6,540 bases of DNA from the NCBI GenBank assembly GCA_944376975.1, contig CALWEE010000094.1:1-6540 (forward strand), written 5' to 3'. This DNA is from an uncultured Lachnospiraceae bacterium. GTDB taxonomy: Bacteria; Bacillota; Clostridia; Lachnospirales; Lachnospiraceae. Below, in pieces: positions 5,647-6,540 of the stretch (within the stretch, counting starts at the first letter, position 1; every line of letters begins with the position of its first letter). The notes under the pieces are model-generated. The model had not been told where the DNA came from. It saw only the letters and a list, made by a program, of their open reading frames with translations, and did not search any database. The position numbers were made by a program, and so were the translations under genes.

Positions 5647-6540
5647 ATGGAATTTTACCGGACAAAACAGAGCCTGGAGGCGGTCGGGCAGGCGGAAAAC
5701 ACCACGATAAACGACGCCCTTAAGATCTTTTACTGTCTGTGTCAGGACATAAAAGAAGCCGGAGGAAAAACGGCGGACCGTCAGCCTTTGGGCGATGACA
5801 AAGACGCCCTGAGAAAGCTGTGCTGGGCAGGCAATACCTTGCTCATGATATTTAAGAACAACCGGGAGCGGATCGTCGATCCGGATCGCGAACAGATGGT
5901 CCTGGACATCCGGAAAAAGCTGACCGAAAGTCAGAAAATATGGGAGGAGGCGGAGCGCCGGGCGGAAGAACTGGAAAAGGGAAAAGCCGAACTGGCGGAC
6001 CGATATGAGCGGATCGAACGCCTTCGGAAAGAAGCGGAAGCGATCGGGAAAAAGACGCGAAAAACCCGGCAGATGATCGGAGAACTGGAAGAAAAGATCC
6101 GAAACGCCAACGTGGCCGCCTTGTCCGCGGAACTGGCCGACCGGCAGGAGACGTGGAAAGATCTGGAGGAAAAACGGAAACTTCTGGAGGAGGGGATCGG
6201 CCAGGCCAAAAAGAACGCCGCCCGTGAACTGGAGCAGGTTGAAAAGCTGGAACAGGAACGGAAGGAAATAGACGCGGCCCAGGAAGAACGAAGGGCCAAA
6301 AAGAAAGAAACGGAAGATAAGATCGGCCAGTGCCGGGAGGAGATGGACCGTCTGGAGCAATGGTTCAAAGGAATGGAGGCCGGCCAGTGGGAAGCGGAAT
6401 ACAAGCGTCTGCGCAGGCGGGTAGAAACGCTTAGGGAAGCGAAAAAAACGCTTCTGGACGATATGGAAGAACTGAACGTGCTGGAAGGCGGCGGACCGTG
6501 GCGGGAAATAGGCGACTGCGGCAGGTATTTTGAAGAAAAG
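5647..6540 (+). CDS. Coiled-coil protein, 3' end outside the window (partial)
   Basis: An open frame runs from ATG 5647 to the last base, giving at least 298 residues with no stop, so the gene is incomplete here. Residues 1-80 form a small, probably helical globular head containing four cysteines or nearby aromatics (FYCLC at 28-32, LCW at 58-60). Residues about 82-278 are an almost unbroken charged heptad pattern rich in E, K, R, L and A, which is a long coiled coil. Short glycine-bearing breaks occur near 133-134, 183-185 and 241-246. A possible globular part begins at GGGPWREIGDCGRYF (281-295). There is no signal peptide or membrane segment, so it is probably cytoplasmic. It starts 14 bases after the Hsp70-like stop codon behind a perfect AGGAGG, so it belongs to the same operon. 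A structural, scaffold or nucleotide-exchange-like partner for the Hsp70 is conceivable, but no GrpE signature is seen. I do not recognise the family. Confidence 0.88.
   Translation, partial: MEFYRTKQSLEAVGQAENTTINDALKIFYCLCQDIKEAGGKTADRQPLGDDKDALRKLCWAGNTLLMIFKNNRERIVDPDREQMVLDIRKKLTESQKIWEEAERRAEELEKGKAELADRYERIERLRKEAEAIGKKTRKTRQMIGELEEKIRNANVAALSAELADRQETWKDLEEKRKLLEEGIGQAKKNAARELEQVEKLEQERKEIDAAQEERRAKKKETEDKIGQCREEMDRLEQWFKGMEAGQWEAEYKRLRRRVETLREAKKTLLDDMEELNVLEGGGPWREIGDCGRYFEEK

Noticed and set aside
384..5890. Frequent GATCCGG/CGGATC words across the genes
   Set aside because: They occur in frame as preferred Asp-Pro, Ile-Arg and similar codons at irregular spacing. There is no sign of an organised repeat or uptake sequence.
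5629..6360. 243-codon minus-strand frame rich in Phe and Leu that looks membrane-like
   Set aside because: It is the reverse complement of GAA/AAA/CGG-rich coiled-coil codons, which gives TTC/TTT/CCG by chance. It overlaps a gene with a perfect Shine-Dalgarno site.
1..6540. tRNA, rRNA, CRISPR array, insertion sequence or prophage attachment site
   Set aside because: No direct-repeat/spacer pattern, terminal inverted repeats, transposase motif or tRNA-like cloverleaf was found on reading through the window.

Overview
The window looks like chromosomal DNA from an anaerobic Bacillota bacterium, most likely a Clostridia/Lachnospiraceae-type organism. This is inferred, not proven. The basis is strong AGGAGG-type Shine-Dalgarno sites, tight same-strand packing with ATGA overlaps, a phasin-like + ABC1-kinase gene pair typical of Clostridia, and a moderately high GC content by eye. 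All five supported genes lie on the + strand and fall into two transcriptional blocks.

Block 1 (57-2005) is a two-gene unit. It has a small phasin-superfamily-like helical protein (57-422) that overlaps by 4 bp an AarF/UbiB/ABC1-type atypical kinase (419-2005) with two C-terminal membrane segments. An intrinsic terminator (about 2014-2054) follows. The leader at 1-40 holds a short GC-rich hairpin of unknown role.

Block 2 (about 2110 to beyond 6540) opens after a 157-base intergenic gap that carries the terminator, a G-rich tract and a TATAAT hexamer. It encodes (i) a 599-residue protein I do not recognise (2163-3962), with a helical/coiled-coil C-terminus; (ii) a divergent Hsp70-like ATPase (3959-5632) that overlaps it by 4 bp; and (iii) a coiled-coil protein (5647 to beyond the end) that is cut off by the window edge. 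The Hsp70 keeps the nucleotide-binding signatures and catalytic residues. It has a charged inter-domain linker and only a short substrate-binding-like beta region, with no alpha-helical lid.

The three genes of block 2 are so tightly coupled that they probably make a single complex. My reading is a dedicated, non-housekeeping Hsp70 machine: an actin-fold ATPase bracketed by two coiled-coil partners. No canonical DnaJ, GrpE or ClpB is visible in the window. What it acts on cannot be told from the sequence, and the operon continues out of view. This block is the best candidate for an undescribed system here.
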